A stretch of 64,000 bases of DNA from Oasisia sp. SBJ-2009 (taxonomy: Eukaryota; Annelida; Polychaeta; Sabellida; Siboglinidae), in contig OZ024856.1 in NCBI GenBank assembly GCA_964017155.1, positions 44,006,378-44,070,377 on the forward strand. Direction: 5' to 3'. The position numbers were made by a program, and so were the translations under genes. The notes beneath the pieces were generated by a model. That model was not told where the DNA came from, made no database searches, and worked only from the letters and a program-made list of their open reading frames with translations. The stretch's first letter is position 1. Each line of letters starts with the position of its first letter. Shown piece after piece: positions 1 to 13,337 of the stretch.

Positions 1-190
1 TACATGCATGCATGCATACAAAAGAACTTACTTGGATTTTTGCATTACCGATATTTGAACACGGAATATGACGTAGTAGTGTGCGGAAATAAAGGTTGCT
101 GACGCGAGCGACGTAACAAATACGTCATAGCCAAAATGAGGTACCACAATAACTAATCCGACGGAGGGCGCTCTACCGCTACTACTACCG
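1..190. other. Intergenic, nothing recognised
   Basis: No gene or repeat was recognised here apart from a few TGCA steps at the extreme left edge. Confidence 0.4.
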
Positions 191-290
191 TATTTGAAAT
201 ACTTTTCAATGTATTTGTATTTAAATACAGTTGCATTTAAAAGTGTTTGTATTTGAATGCAACAAAAGTATTGGTATTTGTCTGTGCTTA
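191..290. repeat. Fragment of the CAGACATGG hAT family terminus
   Basis: A run of TATTTGAAATAC / TATTTAAATAC words closely matches the right subterminal region of the hAT element at 13338-17769 (about 17642-17762). The terminal CAGACATGG motif is absent, so this is a truncated relic. Confidence 0.65.
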
Positions 291-1474
291 CCCTTCATAT
301 AATTATACGAAAAGGTACTTCACCATGTAGGGAAAGGGTGATATAATTGTTTTTGGTCACGGTTTCTGTTGATAAAAGCTATGCAACGACATCAACGTGG
401 CCAGACCCGACCCAGACCCGACCCAGGGCTAGGGCTTAGCCTTCGGTTAAGGCTGGTGCACAGTTTCTTTTAACACAGTTTCTTTTAACAGTTTATGTCA
501 ATTAATTACATGCAACCTAATCCAGGCTATAATAACATTATGTACACTATTTACAATGACCTAATGCTGGTTTTATTGACACTATCAAATGTGTATATGT
601 AACCAAGATATTATTTATTTCAATAAAATTAATTATTTTGATAAATAAACACAGCAAAATTCACCAAGTGACACCAACCTTAATTGCACGGCCCAATACG
701 ATACAATGTAACATATCGCGCACTGGCATTCATTGATATTAGTGCAAAACAAATAAAAAACGAGAATGTTTTGTAAGACCATGTGATCGGTTCGCGGCAA
801 AAAAACGCTGGCCATTTCGACATAATCTCAGGTGGATAGTTTAAACACCAAGAACACGTGATCAGTGCACCACAAAATAACCGGTTCTACTGTAAATGTG
901 CATTAATGTAGACATTATGCTTTCATAATGTTATACGATATCAATATTTAACTATGTGTGAAGTAGCAGTCTAGCGTGATAATTTTAAACATCCGTCCCG
1001 TCGGTGTCGGGCCACCAGTCGACGTTCCATCGGCTCATTTAGCCAGACTTGCCACATGATACGGATTACCCGGATTTTGGCGGTTGTTTAAGTGATACGG
1101 CCGTACTCCATTTTGATACATTTCTGGAGTCATTATTTTTAACCACATTTTTTATGCTTCACAAAACTACAGCACAATGGAATAATCGTTTACTGTTAGT
1201 GACTAAGTAAATCGCCGATTAGTTTATTGTAGCGCGTAATAGATGACGCGCCGGTAAATTTGTTGTTCTGAAAACTGCGACAGGTGGCTCAATTCACATT
1301 ATTCATGCCGCAGCCACATTGAAACTAGATTATTAGAACGAGGTTAGGAACGCAGAGCCTTAGATATATATGCGTATTCCATTTATCTCTCCGTCCTCTC
1401 TGTCCTCTCCGAAAATTCCCATTCTTTTTGACGCGGAGAGGTCACGTCCGCTCCGGTTTCGCCGTTTGCGTGGC
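291..1474. other. Intergenic, no gene recognised
   Basis: AT-rich sequence with a few GC-richer patches near 980-1120 and 1215-1300. Only short unsupported reading frames occur. It would include the promoter of the putative Myb-like gene that follows, but no clear core promoter was identified. Confidence 0.4.
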
Positions 1475-2839
1475 ATGTCGTATGCGGAGAAACGCAGTCA
1501 CATGGTACAAATATGGCAGAATACAACGAAGGGTGAGTACGATGTAGTAAAACAAATAAAATACAATATATAAGTATATATATATATATATATTTGTCCA
1601 AATGTGAAAGTGCAATAATTAGTATTTCATAAATGAAATATATGCATTTGTGCTTGTCAGCATGTCAGTGGAATACTCCCCAAAGTGAAATAAGGAATTT
1701 CTGGATGTATAATTCATAAAAGCTTGTAGACGCTGCCGTAGTGAGCGTTGCCGTTTTGTAATCTTTTTAATTTTCAAAACTATCAGGACTTAAGCAAAAC
1801 GGTTTTACCATTTTTTCGAAGTGTTAGTATTCAGAATGTCGTTCTGCATCACTTTTAATCGATACAAAGAAGTAAACTGTTACTTTATTATATTTTAAAA
1901 AGTGTTTAAGATCAGTTGAGTGCTGTTGAGTCAACGTAAACAACCCAATAATGTTTCCGGGTGTGAGCAGTTAGCAGGCCAGTCAATTAGCTAACCCCAG
2001 ACACATCAGGACCCCAAGAGAGATGTCTTGCGATTTGTTGATATGTCCCAAAACGTAAGGCTACATCATTATTTTATATATTTTAATTTAATTTGTAGTA
2101 AATTTATGAAATATTTTTATTTCTTTTTAAAATCAACTTTGCATTGCATATGCAAGAAATCGCCTTTGCCTTTGGGTTTGCAGTTCTGATGTTATTATAT
2201 ACTTGTAATTAATTATAAGGCAATTATAAATACATATTACTAAAATGAAATTTGATATGTATTTCATATAGTTATTAATACTTTAATAAAGGGCTGTATT
2301 ATTTTAATTTGTGTTGTATTTATGCATAGAAACCAAATTATAATACATTTATTTTATTATTTCAAATCTTCTTATTGTATATTACAAATGTTCTTATTGT
2401 ATACAGTCATTTGTTTTTCTACTTTATTAAGTATTTGAATGCTATGTCCTATGAATAATTGATATTGCGCTATTACAGATATTGGAGGAGCCACCACATT
2501 ATCATGCCTGATGGAACCAACCTTAAGCTCTCTGGAAGGAGACAAACTGATAGCTGGAGGTAGTTTTAAAATGTACACATTATTATTTGCTATCATGCAA
2601 TTTGTAAAGTGTTATGTTTACTTTCATCTACACAGCAATATAATTGAAACTATGTAAACATAAATATTTACAACAAAATGTAATCTGTATAACATGTAGT
2701 AATATAGTTAGGGTCACATGCTGTTATTAATACATACATGTATTTGTGCAAACTGCAAACATTAATTATTAATTTGAAAATAGTTTTCATTTCATGAAGT
2801 CTTGTTGCATAAATTGTACAGCACAAATAAGAAATCATG

Positions 2840-2920
<81 letters not shown>

Positions 2921-3036
2921 GTGTGTGTGTGTATTCATTTTCAATGTAGATGCCGACATGTTGCAAACTGTACAAAACGAAGTTACTGCAGCAGCAATTA
3001 ATCAAAAGACTCCGACATGGTAGGTGTACACACACA

Positions 3037-3107
<71 letters not shown>

Positions 3108-3640
3108 GCACGCACTCACGCACGCACGCACGCACACACACAGTCCTTGATTGACTCACATGATATATGCTTATGTCAGTAGGTTGAAATGTCATTTTCA
3201 TACATTTTTTCGAAAATACGAGAAAGTAGAAATATGAGAATTTTTTTACATTTTCTGTCAATATGCATATGCTAATCATTTTGAATACAAAACGCATAAT
3301 TTCAACAGTGTGTTAGCTGTAAGTAAACACTGTGAAATTTATTTTGCATGCATGCACAGTGTGGACCAGTGCGGGACCCAAACAGCTGATTGACCTCATA
3401 TACAAGGGGGTTGAAGACATCAGGAAACTAAATGGGTACACATTCACACCCATACACTTACGTGGTAGGTGTAAGACACTGGTGTCTTCTTATAAACGGG
3501 TCAAAGACAACAATCACAAATTTGGACAAGGCACTAGAAAAATCCATGGAAAACTGGACGGCAGACCAACTCCAAATTTCGAGCACATGTACTTCAAGAA
3601 ATGCACTACAAGCTGCCAAGAAGGATTTTGTGCACCTTAG
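1475..3640 (+). CDS. Putative small Myb/SANT-like DNA-binding protein (4 exons)
   Basis: The model joins exons 1475-1532, 2479-2559, 2950-3019 and 3370-3640. Each junction has GT-AG ends and phases agree (1, 1, 2), giving an open frame of about 160 codons. The last exon encodes a Myb/SANT-like trihelix: LIDLIYKGVEDIRKLNG, then CKTLVSSYKRVKDNNHKFGQG, which resembles the Cys-...-YrkvkDnN-ksG segment of Myb_DNA-bind_4-type domains. Such domains occur in transcription regulators and in Harbinger-type transposon accessory proteins. The first tryptophan helix is incomplete: acceptor 3370 removes the VWTSAG start, whereas acceptor 3360 keeps it but only fits the frame beginning ATG at 2950. Introns carry long (TA)n and (CA)n tracts. 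Function is inferred only. It could instead be a transposon relic. Confidence 0.4.
2842..2930. repeat. (TA)n microsatellite
   Basis: Nearly pure TA dinucleotide tract in intron 2 of the putative Myb-like gene, ending in a short GT run. Confidence 0.95.
3027..3141. repeat. (CA)n microsatellite with CACG variants
   Basis: A CA dinucleotide run that passes into CGCA/CTCA variants, in the last intron of the putative Myb-like gene. It creates spurious His-Thr and Cys-Val reading frames on the two strands. Confidence 0.95.
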
Positions 3641-5686
<2,046 letters not shown>

Positions 5687-5779
5687 AGGATACATGTATA
5701 TAAATTAGGAACATTGCAACGTATCCCCAAACAAGCTTGAAACACGTTGCAATGTTCCTAATTTATATACATGTATCCT
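5687..5779. repeat. Perfect 36-bp inverted repeat (hairpin)
   Basis: Arms 5687-5722 and 5744-5779 are exact reverse complements, separated by a 21-base loop. The arms run from AGGATACATG to CATTGCAACGT. It could be a recent foldback/MITE or a small hairpin RNA precursor; the sequence alone does not decide. Confidence 0.8.
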
Positions 5780-5864
5780 GGTATATTGTTGTCACTGTTG
5801 CTAAGATAAATTTAATTTGATACGCGTACGCGGGCATGGCAATTGTTTTATGTAAAAATCTTTA

Positions 5865-5933
5865 GTGTATGCGCGCATTCAAGTTGTTTTATATTAAATA
5901 TATAAAGTACAATTTCAAGTGTAGAATAGTTTA

Positions 5934-6030
<97 letters not shown>

Positions 6031-6130
6031 CAATTTTAAGTGTAGAATTGTTTAGTGTGTGCGGCAATGTAATAATTCTATATTAGATATATAAATTAAT
6101 TACAATTGTAAGTATAGAATAGTTTAGTGT
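5865..6130. repeat. About 100-bp tandem repeat (3 copies) containing an (AT)n tract
   Basis: The phrase TACAATTTCAAGTGTAGAAT followed by AGTTTAGTG recurs near 5910, 6029 and 6100 with small changes, preceded by TTATATTAAATATATAA. A long (AT)n tract at 5936-6028 has expanded inside the second junction. Confidence 0.7.
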
Positions 6131-6136
6131 ATGTTT

Positions 6137-6425
6137 TAATATGCTTCGCCTATATTTCGTGTATTTATTTTGTTCTTATTAAAAGTATAATTTTATCGGT
6201 GTTTCATTATTGGTTACGTTCAATGTTACACCACAAAAGAAATTCATTCGATTATGCACGTCTTGAACGTAAACGCCTGTGGAATGTCACAACACACAAC
6301 ATGGATTTCTGTCAATGCAGTATTCCCTCGTTTATGTCGCTGTTTATAGCTAGAGGAATTGTCATTACAAAATAAATATGTTATTGTGACAACTTCCGGA
6401 TCACCGAAGTCAACCAATGAAAGTA
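6137..6425. repeat. Repeat unit A, left part (split by a LINE)
   Basis: About 290 bp from AATATGCTTCGCC to CAACCAATGAAAGTAC. It matches 9196-9490 closely over its length, so it is the first copy of a tandem unit. The continuation of this copy lies beyond the LINE at about 8969-9190. Confidence 0.7.
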
Positions 6426-6441
6426 CTTAACAAGTGAACAC

Positions 6442-7245
6442 ATGGCATGCAGGAAGGTGACAGGGGAGAAAGTGACAGTAGATGAGGGGGTGACAATGGG
6501 ACAGGAGATGATGGAAGCAGATGCGACAGGAGGAAAGACGAAGGGAAAAAAGGAACTGAGAGTAGATGTGACCAGACGGAAGTCAATAACAAGGATGGTG
6601 TCAGGAAGAAAAGAGGCAGGAAAGAAAGGAACAGAGAAAGCGGCAGGGGGAAAAGCCAGCAACCAGGGAGATGCAAAACGGAGGAGTTACACTGAAGCAG
6701 TGATTGAGGGGGCATTGAGAACAGAAAGGGTGTTTATGGGCGACTCAATTTTGCGAAAGACGGACAAGACGTTAAGTAAAGGAGAAGATGTTGTTGTTTG
6801 TCTTCCAGGCGCTCGGATAGAGCATGTGACAGATAGGGTAGAGAACGTGTTGGGGCATGGCCAGGGAGGATCTATATTAGTACATGTAGGGACGAACAAT
6901 GCAGACAGGGAGGGGACAACTAGAATAGTGCAAAGATACAGACAGTTGGTAGGGAAACTGAAGAAGACAAGAGTTGAACAGATTATTCTCTCAGGAATCT
7001 TGCCAGTAATCGGAGGAAGGGGAGCAACTTATAGAAATTGCAAGAGGATGGCAATCAATGCTCTGGTGGAGCAGATTTGTGAGGAGGAAGGGGTTGGATT
7101 CTTGGATTTGTGGGGACGCTTTGTTGGGAAGGAGGACATGTACGTGAGAGATGGCCTCCATCTAAGCGGAAAGGGCGCAGCAGTTTTCTCTGAGAACCTG
7201 CTTCAATCTATGGACAGTGGAACAGGTTGCAATTATTTAAACTAG
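6442..7245 (+). CDS. LINE ORF1 with SGNH/GDSL esterase domain
   Basis: Intact 267-aa frame. The first 90 residues are highly charged (Lys/Arg/Glu) and low-complexity. From about residue 94 it has the SGNH hydrolase blocks: FMGDSILR (nucleophile Ser), VHVGTNN (block III, Asn) and DGLHLSGKG (Asp and His). Esterase ORF1 proteins are known from CR1/L2-type LINEs; the role is thought to involve RNP or membrane association, but this is not established. The start ATG lies close to the inferred 5' end of the element, and the endonuclease frame follows about 110 bp after the stop. The catalytic residues look intact, so this ORF has decayed less than ORF2. Confidence 0.85.
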   Translation: MACRKVTGEKVTVDEGVTMGQEMMEADATGGKTKGKKELRVDVTRRKSITRMVSGRKEAGKKGTEKAAGGKASNQGDAKRRSYTEAVIEGALRTERVFMGDSILRKTDKTLSKGEDVVVCLPGARIEHVTDRVENVLGHGQGGSILVHVGTNNADREGTTRIVQRYRQLVGKLKKTRVEQIILSGILPVIGGRGATYRNCKRMAINALVEQICEEEGVGFLDLWGRFVGKEDMYVRDGLHLSGKGAAVFSENLLQSMDSGTGCNYLN

Positions 7246-7357
7246 ATTCGCAGGGGGATTCACAGAGAAGCCAAATACTGGAGGCACAGATAAGGACAGC
7301 ACAGCTAAAACGGCAAAGAACAGTCTGGAAAACTCTACCACATTTGGTTATAAATGT

Positions 7358-7786
7358 GTGTGTTTAAATGCAAGGAGCATAGTAAACAAAAGAAATGAAC
7401 GAAACATTATGGTAGAAGATAATGACCCTCACATAATAGGTATAACTGAATCTTGGGCCACCCCCGATATATCAGATGCCGAATTAGGAATGACAGGATA
7501 TGTCATGTTTAGGAAAGATAGAATAGGGAGAAGGGGAGGTGGCGTTATTTTATATATTAAAGAATCCATTCAGGCTTACGAAATAAAATTAGAAAAACAA
7601 GCAGAATGGGAAGAAGCTGTGTGGTGTAACATAGTTACAGGAAACTCAACATTAACTGTTGGGTTAGTTTATCGAAGTCCAAACATAAGCACAGATGAAA
7701 AAAAGAAAATACAAAACGCTATAAAGGAAGTCAGTAAACGGGACTGTATAATTATGGGGGAAATCTCAACAGAGTACTGGGAGTGA
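7358..7786 (+). pseudogene. LINE ORF2 endonuclease domain, degraded
   Basis: Exonuclease-endonuclease-phosphatase (APE-type) signatures are visible: LNARSIVNK (Asn), IIGITESW (Glu), GGGVILYIK and GLVYRSP. The expected GDFN-type motif reads MGEISTEYW, so the catalytic Asp-Asn is lost, and the frame stops just after it. The next frame resumes with the family's continuation (EPTRGENVLDIVLSS ... CSDHNQ), showing a frameshift near 7787. In an active element this domain nicks target DNA to prime reverse transcription. Confidence 0.8.
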
Positions 7787-7835
7787 AGATCAAAAGTTTT
7801 TTAATTTAGTACAAGACAGTTTCCTTACTCAACAT

Positions 7836-8861
7836 GTGTTAGAACCAACCAGGGGTGAGAACGTATTGGACATAGTTTTGAGCTCACAGAAGGAATTTCT
7901 TGATAACGTCAGGATATGTGAGCCACTGGGGTGTAGTGATCACAACCAGATATATTTTATCATCAAAGTAAAAGGAGAACAGGGATCAGTATTGGGACCT
8001 ATTTTGTTCTTAATATATATCAATGATTTGGATGATGATATAACAAGCAAGGTGTTGAAGTTTGCGGACGATACAAAAGTATTTAGAAAAATTGAAAGTA
8101 ATGCAGATAGACAGCAATTACAAGATGATCTAAATAAGTTGAACGAATGGTCTGATAAGTGGCAAATGCTGTTTAATTATGGGAAGTGTAAGTGCCTCCA
8201 CACAGGACATGGAAATGAAGATGCACAATATACAATGGGTGATACTGTACTAAATACTACCGTAAAGGAAAAGGACTTAGGGTTAACTATTAGTGCTGAT
8301 ATGAAGGTATCAGAACAGTGTGCAATTGCAGCAGCAAAGGGAAACCAAATTCTTGGATTAATTAGGCAAAATATAGTGTACAAGGAAAAAGAACTAATAA
8401 TACCGCTGTACAAAACAATAGTTAGGCCTCATTTAGAATATTGCATACAGGCATGGAGGCCATATCGCAAGAAGGATATTGATATACTAGAAAGAGTACA
8501 AAGAAGAGCAACCAAAATGATACAAAAACTCAGGAATATTAGTTATGAAATGCGTCTAAAAGAATGTGGATTAACAACACTAGAAACCAGGAGATTGAGA
8601 GCAGATCAGATAGAAGTTGTTTTTAAAATATTGAATGGGTATGAAAATATTGACAGAAATATTTTTTTCTCTGTTAAGGAAGAGAGAAGGACTAGAGGAC
8701 ATGGAATTACATTAGCAAAGAAGCAGTGTACACTAGATATTAGAAAATTTCATTTTCACAAAGAATGGAACAGATTATCGGCTGATTGTGTAGGTGCTAA
8801 TAGTGTTAATATGTTTAAAAATAAAATTGACATGTACCTAAGAAGGGCTGGGTACATTTAG
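7836..8861 (+). pseudogene. LINE ORF2: end of endonuclease fused to C-terminal RT half
   Basis: Starts with the terminal endonuclease SDHN motif, then after FIIKVKGE jumps to QGSVLGPILFLIYINDL and the polymerase catalytic FADD (VLKFADDTKVF). The thumb and C-terminal region follow, including HLEYCIQAWRPYRKKD and ERVQRRATKMI, typical of CR1/Jockey-group RTs. The RT fingers and first catalytic Asp (motif A) are absent. The deletion is in frame, leaving a 341-aa open frame that cannot encode an active polymerase. Confidence 0.85.
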
Positions 8862-8968
8862 TTAGATAGGTTGGACTCTCGATAAGCCAAAGGGCTTCCT
8901 TGTCCACCTGCCATCTAGAGTTGATTCTCTAGGTGGCAATCTTGTTAAATCTTGTTGTTAAATCTTTT

Positions 8969-9190
8969 GACGCTCACATTACCGGGTATGGACGGGTCAC
9001 GTGAACCAATGAAAAACAGTCGGAAGGATCTCGATCTTTGTAGCCAGATTAGATCGTATTGTCGGTCGCATAACCCGCAGTCGACGTCTATCACCTTCCT
9101 GTACTGGTATGCGTGCTCGAGCGAGCTAAAAACCAGACCGAATGCGTCGGACATGTAGCTATCTCTGTCAAATAGCATAGTGCAACGTGT
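8969..9190. repeat. Repeat unit A, right part
   Basis: From GACGCTCACATTACCGGG onward this matches 9549-9730 of the second copy (for example GAAGGATCT, TTTGTAGCCAGATTAG, TGCGTGCTCGAGCGAG). It ends shortly after GCGTCGGACAT. Some tens of bases present in copy B are missing at the LINE junction. Confidence 0.7.
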
Positions 9191-9195
9191 AATTA

Positions 9196-9735
9196 ATATG
9201 CTTCGCCTACGTTTCGTGTATTCATTTTGTTCTTATTAAAAGGATAGTCTTAATCGGTGTTTCGTTATTGGCTACGTTCATCATTCGATTGTGCACGTCT
9301 TAAAATTAAACGATTGTAGAATGTCACAACACAAAACAAGGATTTCTATCAACGCAGAAGTCACTCGTTTATGTCGGTGTTAATGGTTAGATGAATTGTC
9401 ATTACAAAATACGTATGTTATTGTAACATACTTTAAAAATAGCCTTGTTTTGGAAAGATACCTCTGGATAATGGAAGTCGACCAATGAAACTACTGGACG
9501 CACAACATTTATACAAAAAAAGATATCAATGTTCGCACTCCCTCTTGGCGCTCACGTGACCGGATGTGGGTCGGTCACGTGAACCATTGAAAAACAATCG
9601 GAAGGATCTTGACCTCTGTAGCCAGATTAGATCTTATTGTCGGTCGCATAATCCGCATTCGACGTATAGCGCCTTCCTGTACTGGTACGCGTGCTCGAGC
9701 GAGGTAAGAACCCGATCGAATGCGTTGGACACCAT
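9196..9735. repeat. Repeat unit B (second tandem copy)
   Basis: About 540 bp matching the two halves of unit A, so it shows the uninterrupted structure. Further diverged pieces (GACGACTTCCGGA followed by TCGAGTTGACCAA) recur at about 11038-11100 and 11288-11350. Its right end coincides with the start of the STT3B-like sequence, so the unit may be the 5' part of whatever carried that fragment. Confidence 0.65.
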
Positions 9736-10290
9736 CACCGATGTCAACTACGTCCTTGTCATCTTTGGTGGAGCGATTGGTTACTCTGGCGATGACATCA
9801 ACAAGTTCCTGTGGATGGTCCGCATCGCTGAGGGCGAACATCCCGGCATTATTCGTGAGTCGGACTACTTCACCCCCCCCCCCAGGGTGAGTTCAGGGTG
9901 GACGCGGCTGGTTCCCACACCCTCCTCAACTGCCTCATGTACAAACTCTGCTACTACCGCTTCGGACAGATACAGTTTGACCACCAGTTTGGCCGCCTGG
10001 CTTTGACCGCACAAGAAACGTTGAGATTGGCAACAAGAACTTATTTGACCTGACCTACTTGGAGGAGGCGTACACAACTGAGCACTGGCTCGTGAGGATC
10101 TACCGTGTCAAGGATCTCTTCAACCGCGAGCGGTCGGCGACAGCGAAGAAACGTTCCATCAGATGAGTGAGTCAGGGAAGGCTAGCTAACACGACGAAAG
10201 AAGGGTGTAATCAAGAACCAGCCCAAGGTGGTGAAGGGTCTGAAACCCAATCAAAGCGCTCCAGATAAGAAGGCAGCAAATGAGGTGTGA
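9736..10290 (+). pseudogene. STT3B-like oligosaccharyltransferase C-terminal fragment, broken
   Basis: Conceptual translation gives [30 protein letters not shown], then [35 protein letters not shown] and [15 protein letters not shown], in the order found at the C-terminus of STT3B, the catalytic subunit of oligosaccharyltransferase (ER N-glycosylation). No intron interrupts the stretch. An 11-C run at about 9873 shifts the frame, a second shift lies near 9993, and a stop at 10164-10166 is followed by a Lys-rich tail like that of STT3B (KKGVIKNQPK). Transmembrane and WWDYG parts are absent. This is best read as a truncated retrocopy or captured gene fragment, not a working gene. Confidence 0.85.
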
Positions 10291-10689
10291 GTCGTGAATG
10301 AGGTTTGCGGCGTCGGTTGGCAGTATATGGAGCGACAGTGCCTATACTATAGTCAAGATGTACCATATTGTTTTGACATGCTTAAGTTGTGCCGACGCAT
10401 GCTTGTGTGTGTGTAAAGGTTTTATGTCATGTCGTATCGTGGCAGTGGAGCAAGTTTTCCTTGGGTGTTTGCCGTAATATTAATAAGGATGTTATTTATG
10501 TACATCGGGAGAGAATCGACACATTGGCACACACTTCTTTGTCATGTGTTGATATAGTTATTCAGAACTAATCGGGCGTGTGAAAACGATGTTGTTGTTG
10601 TACAAATCGTGTTTTTTCTTTGTGGGTTTGTTTGTCCTAACTTGTAATAAAGACGATTTGTGAACGTTGACCGCTCGTGTTTGTCCGTC
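10291..10689. other. Flank of the STT3B-like fragment
   Basis: No coding sequence. An AATAAA at about 10646 could be the fragment's own polyadenylation signal if the copied region includes the 3' UTR. No poly(A) tract follows it. Confidence 0.4.
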
Positions 10690-11400
10690 CCTGACAACTG
10701 ATGGTGTTTTCGCCATTTCGAAGGTAACTGTAAGTACGTACGTTTTCTCACCGCGTTTAAGTAAACACATTCCACACGACTGCGCAGTTACTCGAGAATG
10801 TGGCGTAAACACATTCCACATGTAATGATTCATGATCCTTTTGCACAGTTAGTCGGTTTGCGCAGTTACTCAAGAGCATAGAGTAAACACATTCCGTGCG
10901 TAATGACTTTTTATAACGTAGAAAGGAGTAATCTGTTCTACAAATGTTCCAAGAATGTGGCGTAAACACATTCCTTGCTTGCAATTAAACATAGCAGCTT
11001 TAAACAATATATGTTATGTCGCTGTTAACCGCTAGATGGATTGTCGTTACAGGAAGGTAGGTCATAGTGACGACTTCCGGAGCATCGAGTTGACCAAATT
11101 TGTTTTGCGCAGTTACTCATGAGCGTGGGGTCGACACGTTCCATGTGTAATGATTTGTTTTACTACGCAGAAAGGAGTAATCAATCCAACATTATTATGT
11201 TCGAAGAATGTGGTGTAAACACATTCCTTGCCTGCAGTTAAACATAGCAACAGTAAACAATATGTGTTATGTCGTTGTTAACCGCTAGAGGGATTGTCGT
11301 CACAGGAAGGTAGGTCATCGTGACGACTTCCGGATCATCGAGTTGACCAATGAAACGACTCAACTCATAGCAATTGCGCAAAGAGGTATTGATACCCATT
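10690..11400. repeat. Tandem repeats with GTAAACACATTCC motif
   Basis: GTAAACACATTCC, or a one-base variant, recurs near 10760, 10806, 10873, 10962 and 11215, often preceded by GCGCAGTTACTC and GAATGTGG. A longer 130-bp block (ATTAAACATAGCA ... GAAGGTAGGTCAT ... GACGACTTCCGGA) occurs at about 10975-11100 and 11230-11345. The units contain GTAAACA, a forkhead-like word, but there is no evidence of function. Confidence 0.7.

Positions 11401-13337
<1,937 letters not shown>

Larger units (their letters stand above)
6426..8968 (+). mobile_element. CR1/L2-like non-LTR retrotransposon, internally deleted
   Basis: In order it holds an esterase-type ORF1, an endonuclease segment, the C-terminal half of a reverse transcriptase, and a 3' UTR ending in AAATCTTGTT repeats, as CR1-group elements end in short tandem repeats. 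The endonuclease SDHN motif runs almost directly into the RT motif QGSVLGPILF, so the RT N-terminal half is missing. The element interrupts a repeat unit whose two halves flank it. A 5'-truncated relative of its 3' end lies at about 24803-25180. Confidence 0.85.

Noticed and set aside
2841..3297. Cys-Val, His-Thr and Tyr-Ile repeat reading frames
   Set aside because: They are translations of (CA)n and (TA)n microsatellites. The same applies at 3785-4024, 11868-12163, 22756-23097 and 38004-38277.
6381..6715. Minus-strand Ser/Leu/Pro frames opposite LINE ORF1
   Set aside because: They are shadows of the charged, purine-rich ORF1 N-terminus.
9566..10006. Functional 146-aa protein at the STT3B fragment
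   Set aside because: The N-terminal half reads repeat DNA and the C-terminal half is out of frame after the C-run. The STT3B homology needs three frames.
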